From: Bacillus subtilis subsp. subtilis
Lineage (GTDB): Bacteria; Pseudomonadota; Gammaproteobacteria; Xanthomonadales; Xanthomonadaceae
DNA: 45,982 bases
Direction of reading: 5' to 3'
Assembly: GCA_021733645.1 (NCBI GenBank)
Contig: JAHREJ010000035.1
Span: forward strand, 1-45,982
Numbering within the stretch: the stretch's first letter is position 1; each line of letters starts with the position of its first letter. The notes below the pieces were generated by a model. It did not search any database, had not been told where the DNA came from, and worked only from the letters and a program-made list of their open reading frames with translations. Position numbers and translations under genes: made by a program. Below are positions 16,174 through 23,745 of this stretch, one piece after another.

Positions 16174-16935
16174 ATGACCGAACCGGAAAAGCGCATCGCG
16201 CTGCTGATCGATGCCGACAACGCGCCGTCCTCGAAGATCGACGTGGTGCTGGCCGAAGTGGCGCGCTACGGCGTGGCCAACGTCCGCCGCGCATACGGCA
16301 ACTGGAAGAGCCCATCGCTGAAAGGCTGGGAATCGGTGCTGCATGCCTACGCGATCCGTCCGATCCAGCAGTTCGCCTACAGCCGCGGCAAGAATGCCTC
16401 GGACATGGCGATGGTGATCGATGCGATGGACCTGCTGTACGCGCGCAACCTGGATGGTTTCGCGATCGTCTCCAGCGATGCCGACTTCACCCCGCTGGTG
16501 ATGCGCCTGCTTACCGACGGGGTCAAGGTGTATGGCTTCGGCGAAAAGAAGACCCCCGAGCCGTTCGTCAATGCCTGCTCCAAGTTCACCTATCTGGAAG
16601 CACTCGGCCAGGACCTGGCTGCCGACCAGGAGGTGGAGCATGACAACGAGGAAACCCGACCGCGCAAGAGTGGCCCGGAGCTGCGCAGTGACACCCGCCT
16701 GGTGCAGATGCTGCGCAGTGCGGTGGCCTCGGCCGAAGCCGACGATGGGTGGTCGCACCTGGGGCCGGTGGGGAGCCAGATCGGCAACCAGGCGTCGTTC
16801 GATTCACGCAACTACGGTTATGGCAAGCTCAGCGAACTGCTCGCCGCGACCGGGCTGTTCGAGATGAAGAAGGACGGCAAGTCCACCTACGTGCGCGCGC
16901 TGCCGAAGAAAAGCGCGGCCAAGACGGCCAAGTAA
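16174..16935 (+). CDS. NYN-domain (LabA/DUF88-like) protein with C-terminal OST-HTH/LOTUS domain
   Basis: A 253-residue protein. Residues 1-145 form a NYN/PIN-like ribonuclease fold with acidic residues at the expected places: LLIDADNAP near 10-18, SDMAMVIDAMDLLY near 71-84 and IVSSDADFTPLVMRL near 94-108. Residues 170-245 look like an OST-HTH/LOTUS RNA-binding module (LVQMLRSAV, then YGYGKLSELLAATGLFEMKK and a basic tail). It probably cleaves or binds RNA; the target is unknown. The ATG at 16174 with GGAG upstream starts the family-typical N-terminus. Confidence 0.87.
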   Translation: MTEPEKRIALLIDADNAPSSKIDVVLAEVARYGVANVRRAYGNWKSPSLKGWESVLHAYAIRPIQQFAYSRGKNASDMAMVIDAMDLLYARNLDGFAIVSSDADFTPLVMRLLTDGVKVYGFGEKKTPEPFVNACSKFTYLEALGQDLAADQEVEHDNEETRPRKSGPELRSDTRLVQMLRSAVASAEADDGWSHLGPVGSQIGNQASFDSRNYGYGKLSELLAATGLFEMKKDGKSTYVRALPKKSAAKTAK

Positions 16936-16949
16936 CCGCGCCGAACGGG

Positions 16950-17138
16950 TTACAGTTTGCGCGCGGTGGCGTGCTGGTAGCCCTCAAGGAAGCCGCGGCC
17001 GAAATCCTGCAGCGTGCCGAATGACATCAGTACCAGGGCGGCGGCAAGCATCAGGTTGCGATGGTTGCGGCGGTAGCCCACCACCAGCAGTACCACACCC
17101 AGGCACAGCAGGCTGATCTCGAGAATCTGCGCGAACAT
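16950..17138 (-). CDS. small membrane protein
   Basis: A 62-residue protein with two hydrophobic segments (ISLLCLGVVLLVVGY and LMLAAALVLMSFGTLQ) separated by a basic turn RRNHRN, consistent with a two-helix inner-membrane hairpin. The family is not recognised. It is convergent with the NYN gene 14 bp away and divergent from the GST gene. The Shine-Dalgarno is weak, so the exact start is uncertain. Confidence 0.55.
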   Translation of the reverse strand: MFAQILEISLLCLGVVLLVVGYRRNHRNLMLAAALVLMSFGTLQDFGRGFLEGYQHATARKL

Positions 17139-17187
17139 TGCATTTCATCCATGAGGTGACGGCCACGCCGCCGATCGGCGTATCGTA

Positions 17188-17218
17188 GCGCCACCGCGTG
17201 GCCGTGTGGCGCGGTTTT
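17188..17218 (+). terminator. leader hairpin with short T tract before the GST gene
   Basis: GCGCCAC (17188-17194) pairs with GTGGCGC (17206-17212), followed by GG and TTTT, 22 bp before the GST start. It could be a leader attenuator or the end of an upstream transcript; the stem is short and the T tract is only four long. Confidence 0.3.
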
Positions 17219-17240
17219 CGTCCGAACCGGGAAACCAACC

Positions 17241-17861
17241 ATGCTGAAAATCTGGGGCCGCCACAATTCAAGCAACGTGCGCAAAGTGCTGTGGTGCGCC
17301 GAGGAGATCGGTGTGCCGTACGAGTCGATCCAGGTCGGCGGTGCTTTTGGCGGCACGCAATCGGCAGACTACCGCGCGATGAACCCGAACGGCCTGGTGC
17401 CGGCGATCGAAGACCACGGGTTGCCGTTGTGGGAATCCAACACCATCGTGCGCTACCTGGCGGCGCGCTATGCGTTGGGCACGCTGTACCCCGAAGACGT
17501 GGTGGCGCGCGCGCAGTCGGAGAAGTGGATGGACTGGACCACCTCCACGTTTTCCGGCAGTTTCCGCGACCTGTTCTGGGGCACCCTGCGCACCGCCCCG
17601 GCCGATCGCGATGAGGCGCGCATTACCGCCGCGCTGGTGCGTTCGGGCGAACTGCTGGCCTTGGCCGATGACGCGCTCTCGCGGCAGCCGTGGCTGTCTG
17701 GCGATGACTTTGCGATGGGCGACATTCCGCTGGGTGCGTTCATCTATGCCTGGTTCGAAATGCCGATCCAGCGCCCGCAGTTGCCGCACCTGGCCGCGTG
17801 GTACGAACGCCTCAAGGAGCGCCCGGCGTACCAGCGAGGGGTGATGACCGCCTTGACCTGA
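17241..17861 (+). CDS. gst: glutathione S-transferase
   Basis: A 206-residue two-domain GST. The N-terminal thioredoxin-like domain starts MLKIWGRHNSSNVRKVLWCA, with the Ser of SSN at the catalytic site and the glutathione-binding NPNGLVPAI and LWESNTIVRYLA motifs near 48-75. The C-terminal helical domain contains the conserved FAMGDIPLGAFIYAW (N-capping box region) near 155. It would conjugate glutathione to electrophiles or act as a peroxidase in the cytosol. It is monocistronic, convergent with priA. Confidence 0.9.
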   Translation: MLKIWGRHNSSNVRKVLWCAEEIGVPYESIQVGGAFGGTQSADYRAMNPNGLVPAIEDHGLPLWESNTIVRYLAARYALGTLYPEDVVARAQSEKWMDWTTSTFSGSFRDLFWGTLRTAPADRDEARITAALVRSGELLALADDALSRQPWLSGDDFAMGDIPLGAFIYAWFEMPIQRPQLPHLAAWYERLKERPAYQRGVMTALT

Positions 17862-17878
17862 CAGGCGTACCGACCGAT

Positions 17879-17914
17879 GGATCTGTATTGAAGCGCAGAC
17901 TTCAGTACAGATCC
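17879..17914. terminator. long hairpin between GST and priA, covering the priA stop
   Basis: Fifteen-base arms (17879-17893 and 17900-17914) pair with one G-T mismatch around the loop CGCAGA. The right arm contains the priA stop codon and last codons. There is no T tract on either strand, so if it ends transcription it is not a classical intrinsic terminator; it may protect both mRNA ends. Confidence 0.4.
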
Positions 17915-20133
17915 GTTGGATCCACGTCCAACGACCAGCGCACCTTGCGCGCCTGCGGCAGACCGTGGATCTGCGGGGTGACCAGGTCCAGCACGCCGTG
18001 CAGCGGCCGGCGTGCCGGTGCTGACAACAACAGCTGCGTGCGCTGGTAACCGGCACGGCGCGGCATCGGCGCCGGCATCGGGCCGTAACGCTCGACGGCG
18101 GCATCTTCGGGAATCAACCCGCGGACCGCACTGAGCATCGCGTTGGCATGCTCCACCTGCTGCGATTCGGCACGCAGCAGCGCCAGGTGTGCGAACGGGG
18201 GAAACCCGGCGGCCTCGCGCTGCTGCAGTTCAGCGTCGGCGAAGGCGTGGTAGCCGCCATTGACCAGCGTTTCCAGCAAGGGATGCCCGGGGTGGTGGGT
18301 CTGCAGCCACACCTCGCCAGGATCGGTGGCGCGGCCGGCGCGCCCGGCCACCTGGATCAACTGCTGGGCCAGCTTCTCGCTGGCGCGGAAGTCGGCCGAG
18401 AACAGGCCTTCATCAATGCCCACCACCACCACCAGCGTCAGCTTGGGCAGGTCATGGCCCTTGGCCAGGATCTGCGTACCCACCAGGATGCCGGCGCGGT
18501 CGCCGAGGCTGGCCAGCTGGGTCTCCAGCGCATCGCGGCGATGGGTGGTGCTGCGGTCGATGCGGATCACCGGGTAGTCGGCAAAGGCCTGTACCAGATG
18601 CTCTTCCAGCCGCTCGGTGCCGATGCCCTGCGGCTGCAGCGCCAGGCTGCCGCAGTCCGGGCAGGCCAGCGGCGCGGTCTGGCGTGCACCGCAGTGGTGG
18701 CACTGCAGGCGGCGTCCGCCGGCATGCACGGTCATCGGCGCATCGCAGCGCTGGCACGGCGCGGTCCAGCCGCAGTCGTGGCACAGCAGCACGGGCGCAT
18801 AGCCACGGCGGTTCTTGAACACCAGCACCTGGTGCCCGGCCTGCAGGTGCTCGGCAATGCCCTGCAGCACCTCTGGCGACAGGCCATCGCGCAGCGGCCG
18901 CTTGCGCACATCCAGCACGCGCACGCGCGGCGGGCGCGCATTGCCGGCACGCACTTTCAGGCGCAGGTGTGCGTAGCGGCCGGCCTGCGCGTTGTACAGC
19001 GACTCCAATGAGGGCGTCGCGCTGCCCAGCACCACCGGCACGTCCAGTGCCTTGCCCCGTACCAGGGCGAAATCGCGGGCGTGGTAGCGGATGCCATCCT
19101 GCTGCTTGTAACTGCCATCGTGTTCTTCATCCACCACGATCAACCCGGCATTGGGCAGCGGGGTGAAGATCGCCGAGCGCGTGCCAACGATCACCTGCGC
19201 TTCGCCGCGCGCGGCAGCGGCCCATACCCGCGCGCGTTCGTTGTCGTTCAAGCCCGAGTGCAGCACGTGCACCGGAATGCCCAGCCGGCTGCGGAAGCGC
19301 GCCAGCGTCTGCGGGGTAAGGCCGATTTCCGGCACCAGTACCAGCGCCTGCCGGCCACGGGCCAGGCAGTCCACGATCGCCTGCAGGTACACCTCGGTCT
19401 TGCCGCTGCCGGTGACGCCATCCAGCAGGTAGGCGCCAAAGCCGGTGGCGGCGGTGATAGCGCTGATGGCCGCGGCCTGCTCGGGATGGGGCGTTGGCCC
19501 GGCGTGGGCGCGCGCGGCCGGCACCTGGTGCTCCAGGGCGATCCGCGCCACCACGCCGCGCTTGGCCAACGCGCGCGCGGCGCTGCGCCAGTCGTCCATG
19601 CGGGCATCCAGTACATCTTCGTCGACCACGCCCTCGGCCAGCAGCGCGCCCAGCCGCTGCGGGCGGGTGCCGGCGCGCAGGCGCTCGCGCTGCGCGTGTC
19701 CGTCGGGAGTCAACTGCCAGCCCCAGCGGTGGGTCGCCGGCAGTGCCTCGCCACGTCGCAGCGGCGCGGGCAGCGCGGTGCTGACCACTTCGCCGAGCGG
19801 GGCGTGGGTGTAGCGCGCCAACCACTGCAGCGAGGCCCACAGTTCGCCGCCAAGCAGCGGTTCCAGGTCGACCCAGCCCAGCGCGGTGCGCAGGGTGCCG
19901 CCATCGGCGGCCACCCCGATCGCGGCCACGACCCCCACCAGCTCGCGCGAGCCGAACGGCACCCGCACCCGGCGCCCGACCATGCCGGCATGCGGCGGCT
20001 CGCCCGGTGGAGGGGCGTAGTCGAACCACTGCGGCAGGGGCAGCGGCAGCGCAACCTGGACAGTTGGCGCATTCAGTTGGGGGCTGGGGCCGCTGGTCAG
20101 GGACAGGGAGGGGGCCGAAGGAGAGCGGGGCAT
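17902..20133 (-). CDS. priA: primosomal replication restart helicase PriA
   Basis: A 743-residue superfamily 2 3'-5' helicase that reloads DnaB at stalled forks. N-terminal DNA-binding region about 25-120. Walker A is in LLDGVTGSGKTEVYLQAI, the DEEH box in LIVVDEEHDGSYKQQDG, and the aromatic-rich loop follows. Two zinc sites are formed by CxxC pairs (CHDCGWTAPCQRC and CHHCGARQTAPLACPDC). The C-terminal helicase motifs include IGTERLEEHL and VAGRAGRATDPGEV. The ATG at 20133 gives normal length; a start 16 codons earlier would add residues not typical of the family. Its upstream region holds paired DnaA boxes. Confidence 0.96.
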   Translation of the reverse strand: MPRSPSAPSLSLTSGPSPQLNAPTVQVALPLPLPQWFDYAPPPGEPPHAGMVGRRVRVPFGSRELVGVVAAIGVAADGGTLRTALGWVDLEPLLGGELWASLQWLARYTHAPLGEVVSTALPAPLRRGEALPATHRWGWQLTPDGHAQRERLRAGTRPQRLGALLAEGVVDEDVLDARMDDWRSAARALAKRGVVARIALEHQVPAARAHAGPTPHPEQAAAISAITAATGFGAYLLDGVTGSGKTEVYLQAIVDCLARGRQALVLVPEIGLTPQTLARFRSRLGIPVHVLHSGLNDNERARVWAAAARGEAQVIVGTRSAIFTPLPNAGLIVVDEEHDGSYKQQDGIRYHARDFALVRGKALDVPVVLGSATPSLESLYNAQAGRYAHLRLKVRAGNARPPRVRVLDVRKRPLRDGLSPEVLQGIAEHLQAGHQVLVFKNRRGYAPVLLCHDCGWTAPCQRCDAPMTVHAGGRRLQCHHCGARQTAPLACPDCGSLALQPQGIGTERLEEHLVQAFADYPVIRIDRSTTHRRDALETQLASLGDRAGILVGTQILAKGHDLPKLTLVVVVGIDEGLFSADFRASEKLAQQLIQVAGRAGRATDPGEVWLQTHHPGHPLLETLVNGGYHAFADAELQQREAAGFPPFAHLALLRAESQQVEHANAMLSAVRGLIPEDAAVERYGPMPAPMPRRAGYQRTQLLLSAPARRPLHGVLDLVTPQIHGLPQARKVRWSLDVDPTDLY

Positions 20134-20571
20134 CGCAGCAGTGTAGCGGCCCGTCCACGCCCCGGCAGCGACGGTGAACACGCTTGGCCGGCGTCTGGCG
20201 CGAACCTAAATAGCGGCTAAATATCTGTCCTGTCGAGAGATTCAGGCTTATCCACATCTTCTGTGGATAAGTCTGTGCGCCACTCTCGATCTCGGGGCCG
20301 TGTGTCAGGGAGTTCCGACCTCTCCCTTAACTTGGTCAAAAAATAGCCACATAAGAATATTGAATTAAATCAACTGGATAGCTGTGAAACAAAGCTGAAA
20401 CATGGGGGTGGGGTCCGTTGGGCCCGGTTGTACCCGGGTTTTCCTTGATGCTGTGCACAACCTGCGCCCCTGCCGGCCGTGATCCGGCCCGGATGTCTTC
20501 ACACGTGGCCTACATCGGCACGCCCGATGGACCGCGCACTCGCTATCATTTCCGCAAATTCTGGAGTTGCT
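20134..20571. other. 438-bp divergent intergenic region: DnaA boxes and AT-rich block
   Basis: This gap lies between the divergent priA and sigma-like genes. It contains an inverted pair of DnaA boxes at 20248-20270, then an AT-rich block at about 20335-20400 (20341-20400 is 30% G+C by hand count, against a GC-rich surround). Nothing resembling a gene or RNA was recognised in the rest. Confidence 0.6.
20248..20270. promoter_or_regulatory. inverted pair of perfect DnaA boxes upstream of priA
   Basis: TTATCCACA at 20248-20256 is followed by TCTTC and then its exact reverse complement TGTGGATAA at 20262-20270. Both match the DnaA consensus TTATNCACA. They lie 115 bp before the priA start and about 300 bp before the divergent gene. 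DnaA binding is expected from the sequence; whether it controls priA or the other gene is inference. Confidence 0.75.
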
Positions 20572-21576
20572 ATGACGGCTGCGACGGCCCCCGTTTCTTC
20601 TACCGCAGCCGGCGCGCTGTCGGCGTTCCTGCGTGGCGTTGAGCGCCGCGCCCTGGTGGTGGCCGAGCTGCAATGCGGCGACCCGGCCGTGGCCGAGCAG
20701 GCCCTGGTGGCAGTGATGCGTGCCTTTGCCGGCATCGCCAGCGACGTGCCGATGGCGCAGTGGCCGGACCGTTTCTGGATATTGCTGGCCCACCGCACCC
20801 CCATCCGCGTGCCGGCCGAAGGCGGCCGTTGGATGCCCGACCTCGCCCACCTGCCGGCCTTGGCACCGCCGGCACGGCTGGCGTTGCTGCTGCGTATCGG
20901 TGGCGGGCTGGACGAAGCGGCGGCCGCACAGATCCTCGACCTGCCAGTGGCCGACTACCAGCAGGCGCTGGCCGATGCCTGCCCGCGGGATGCGCAGGGC
21001 CATCCCGATGCCGCCGGCTGGCGCGCGCTGGCCGAACAGGTGCAGCAGCGCCTGCGCGACCTGCCGCTGTCACGCCTGCAGCGCCTGCAGCAGCCCGTGG
21101 CCGCGCCGCCTCCGGACAGCACCGATGCCGCCTCCTGGCGGACGCCGCACAAGGCCGATGCCAAACCGCCGCGCGCCCGTCCGCGGCGGCAGGGCGGGCG
21201 CCGCCTGCCGTGGAAGGGCCTGCTGATCGTGGTGGCCACCGCCGGCGTGCTGCTGGGTGGGGCGGCCTGGTGGAAGCACGCCCGCACCACCACCGAAGCT
21301 GCGGTCAGCGCCCCCGAGGGCGCCGTGGCCGACGCCGGCCCGGTGCACGTGGAAGCCCTGCCCGCCGACGACCTGCCGGTGACCGCGCCGGCCGATCCGG
21401 CCCATGCCGCCACCGACGCGGCCATGCTGGCCGACCCCGAGCTGGCGCTGGCCCGTGATGCGGACCTGTATGCCTGGTCGGCCGCCGGTGGCCCGGTGCC
21501 GGTGGATGAATCGCAGCCGCAGCCCGGCCGACCGGAAGCGGCCGCCGCCGGGTTGGAGACCAGCACCGATGAATAA
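20572..21576 (+). CDS. sigma-factor-like protein with membrane anchor
   Basis: A 334-residue protein of unusual design. Residues 15-60 (LSAFLRGVERRALVVAELQ) and 94-138 (PALAPPARLALLLRIGGGLD, then DEAAAAQILDLPVADYQQAL) resemble regions 2 and 4 of ECF-like sigma factors, though weakly. A basic Pro/Arg linker (about 180-212) leads to one membrane helix (about 214-234, KGLLIVVATAGVLLGGAAWW) and an acidic Ala/Pro-rich periplasmic tail. In many betaproteobacteria a separate sigma factor, a DUF3619 membrane protein and a DUF3106 protein form an operon; here the first two may be fused. The next gene starts inside its last codons. Confidence 0.6.
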   Translation: MTAATAPVSSTAAGALSAFLRGVERRALVVAELQCGDPAVAEQALVAVMRAFAGIASDVPMAQWPDRFWILLAHRTPIRVPAEGGRWMPDLAHLPALAPPARLALLLRIGGGLDEAAAAQILDLPVADYQQALADACPRDAQGHPDAAGWRALAEQVQQRLRDLPLSRLQRLQQPVAAPPPDSTDAASWRTPHKADAKPPRARPRRQGGRRLPWKGLLIVVATAGVLLGGAAWWKHARTTTEAAVSAPEGAVADAGPVHVEALPADDLPVTAPADPAHAATDAAMLADPELALARDADLYAWSAAGGPVPVDESQPQPGRPEAAAAGLETSTDE

Positions 21577-22135
21577 AACGATCCTGCGCGTGGCACTGCT
21601 GCTGGGGGCGCCGGGCATGGCCAGCGCCGCGCCGCACCCGGTGCCAACCATCGGTGCACCGGCCGCAGCCACGCCTGCCACCTCACCGGCGATTCCCACC
21701 ACGCCGGCCGCGTTGGACCCGGCCCAGCTGCGCGACCTGCGCAGCCGCTATGCCGCCTGGCAGGCGTTGCCCGAATCCGAACGTGCGCGCATCCGCGACG
21801 CCGCACGGCGCATGGCTGCCCTGCCGCCGGCCCAACAGCAGGCGCTGCGCGAACGTTTCGCCGCACAGGACCAGCGTTTCCGCGATGGCTGGCGGCTTGG
21901 CCCGCAGCTGGGCCAGTTGTTTCCCAAGTTGCAGGGTCTGTTTGGTTACCTGCCCGCCGACCAGCGCGAACCGGCGCTGGCCATCCTGCGCCAGCTCAAC
22001 GTGGACCAGCTGGCCCAGCTGAGCCTGGTGGCCCAGCGCACCCCGCCGCAGGAGCGCGACCAGGTGCGTGCGCAGTTCCTGGCGCTGGCACCTGCCGCCC
22101 GCGATGCCTGGCTGAAGCAGAACGTGGGGCATTGA
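21569..22135 (+). CDS. DUF3106-type exported protein
   Basis: A 188-residue protein with a signal peptide (MNKTILRVALLLGAPGMASA, cleavage after ASA). The mature part is Ala/Pro-rich, then shows the DUF3106 pattern of short repeats: YAAWQALPESERARIRDAAR, MAALPPAQQQALRERFAAQD, then LAPAARDAWLK. Such repeats resemble metal- or envelope-stress-related helical hairpins, but the function is unknown. Its ATG overlaps the end of the sigma-like gene by 8 bp, so the two are translationally coupled. Confidence 0.8.
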   Translation: MNKTILRVALLLGAPGMASAAPHPVPTIGAPAAATPATSPAIPTTPAALDPAQLRDLRSRYAAWQALPESERARIRDAARRMAALPPAQQQALRERFAAQDQRFRDGWRLGPQLGQLFPKLQGLFGYLPADQREPALAILRQLNVDQLAQLSLVAQRTPPQERDQVRAQFLALAPAARDAWLKQNVGH

Positions 22136-22287
22136 TCGCGCAGGCGTGGCCACGCAGCGCGGGCCGCCCGCGTGGCGTGCATTTACCCCCGGTCGTGGGT
22201 TTTGCCGCGCCACGCGCGTAAGATGACCGGCCGCAACCCGGTGCCTGTGCCCTCCGCGCGCGACCGTAGTTGCCGTCTGTGATCCCC

Positions 22288-23661
22288 ATGTCCATCGCTA
22301 CTCCCACCCCGCGCCTTTCCCAGGAAGTGCGCGCCACTGGCCTGCTTGCACTGCCGCTGGTGCTGGGCCATGTTTCCACCGGCCTGATCTCCTTCGTCGA
22401 CAACGTCATCGCCGGCCACCACGGCACGGAAACGCTTGCGGCAGTCACCATCGGTACCGCGCTGCTGTGGCTGCCGATGCTGATTCCGATCGGCACCCTG
22501 ATCTCGCTCACCGCCTCGGTGTCGCAGCTGCACGGCGCCGGCCGCGAGCGCGAGATCGGCCCGTTGTTCCGCCAGGCGCTGTGGTTGGCGCTGGGTCTGG
22601 GCCTGATCATGTTCACCTTCCTCACCGTGGTGCCGCCGCTGCTGCCCGCGTTCGGCATCGCGCCGGACATCGTGCCGGGGGCAACCGCGTTCCTGCATGC
22701 GGTGCGCTGGGGGGGGCCTGCGCTGACGTTGTATTTCTGCATGCGCTACCTCAGCGAGGGCATGCACTGGACGCTGCCGACCATGATCCTGGGCTTTGGC
22801 GGCCTGGTGATCCTGGCGCCGCTGGGCTACATCCTCTGCTACGGCAAACTCGGCTTCCCGGAAATGGGCGCCGAAGGCCTGGGCATCGCCTCGGCGGTGA
22901 TGATGTGGATCCAGGCGCTGTGCTTTGCCGGCTACCTGTGGAAGACCAGGCGCTTTGCCCACCTGCAGCTGTTCTCGCACTTCGAGCCGCCGCGCTGGGC
23001 CGCGATCTGGGATCTGCTGCGTACCGGCCTGCCGATCGGCATCACCGTGCTGATGGAAGGCGGGCTGTTCATCGTCACCGCGCTGCTGATCGGCCGGCTG
23101 GGCGCCACCGAGGCGGCCTCGCACCAGATCGCCATCAACGTGGCCCAGCTGTGCTTCATGATCCCGATGGGCGTGGCCGAAGCCACCACCGTGCGCGTGG
23201 GCCATGCGGTGGGCAGTGGCAACGGCCTCGGCGTGCGCCGCGCGGCGATTGCCGGGCTGGTGATCATCCTGGGTACGCAGACAATGTCGGCGCTGGTGCT
23301 GCTGCTGGGCCATGACGCCATCGTCGGCGTCTACACCGCCGACATGGGCGTGGCCGCATTGGCCTCCACACTGCTGCTGTACGCGGCCGCGTTCCAGTTC
23401 CCCGATGGCGTGCAGGTGCTGTCGGCCGGTGCGCTGCGCGGGCTGAAGGACACCCGCGTGCCGATGTTCATCGCCATGTTCTCGTACTGGGGCCTGGGCA
23501 TGCCGCTCGGCGCCGGGTTGGGGCTTGGCCTGGGCATGGGCCCGCAGGGCATGTGGCTGGGCCTGATCCTGGGCCTGACCGCCGCGGCCATCCTGATGGC
23601 CTGGCGCCTGCGTGTGAGCAGCCGCCGGGTTGGCCAGGCGCTGGCCCCCCCGGTCGCCTGA
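22288..23661 (+). CDS. norM: MATE-family multidrug exporter (NorM type)
   Basis: A 457-residue inner-membrane antiporter with about twelve hydrophobic helices in two six-helix halves, the MATE length and layout. The first half begins ALPLVLGHVSTGLISFVDNV; the family motif is echoed by QIAINVAQLCFMIPMGVAEA near 290-310 and SAGALRGLKDTRVPMFIA near 390. It would export cationic drugs or dyes against Na+ or H+. The ATG at 22288 is used rather than the in-frame TTG at 22270. It may be read through from the DUF3106 unit (about 150 bp upstream) or have its own promoter. Confidence 0.92.
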   Translation: MSIATPTPRLSQEVRATGLLALPLVLGHVSTGLISFVDNVIAGHHGTETLAAVTIGTALLWLPMLIPIGTLISLTASVSQLHGAGREREIGPLFRQALWLALGLGLIMFTFLTVVPPLLPAFGIAPDIVPGATAFLHAVRWGGPALTLYFCMRYLSEGMHWTLPTMILGFGGLVILAPLGYILCYGKLGFPEMGAEGLGIASAVMMWIQALCFAGYLWKTRRFAHLQLFSHFEPPRWAAIWDLLRTGLPIGITVLMEGGLFIVTALLIGRLGATEAASHQIAINVAQLCFMIPMGVAEATTVRVGHAVGSGNGLGVRRAAIAGLVIILGTQTMSALVLLLGHDAIVGVYTADMGVAALASTLLLYAAAFQFPDGVQVLSAGALRGLKDTRVPMFIAMFSYWGLGMPLGAGLGLGLGMGPQGMWLGLILGLTAAAILMAWRLRVSSRRVGQALAPPVA

Positions 23662-23745
23662 CGACCCCCTGACTTGTGTCCGATGCCGGCCCGCCCGGCA
23701 CCGGCTATGCTGACATCACGGCAAGAAGCCAACTGGAGTTTTCCC

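Noticed and set aside
20248..20400. Chromosomal oriC
   Set aside because: Only two DnaA boxes are present and no dnaA, dnaN, recF or gyrB genes are nearby; a regulatory or titration site is more likely.
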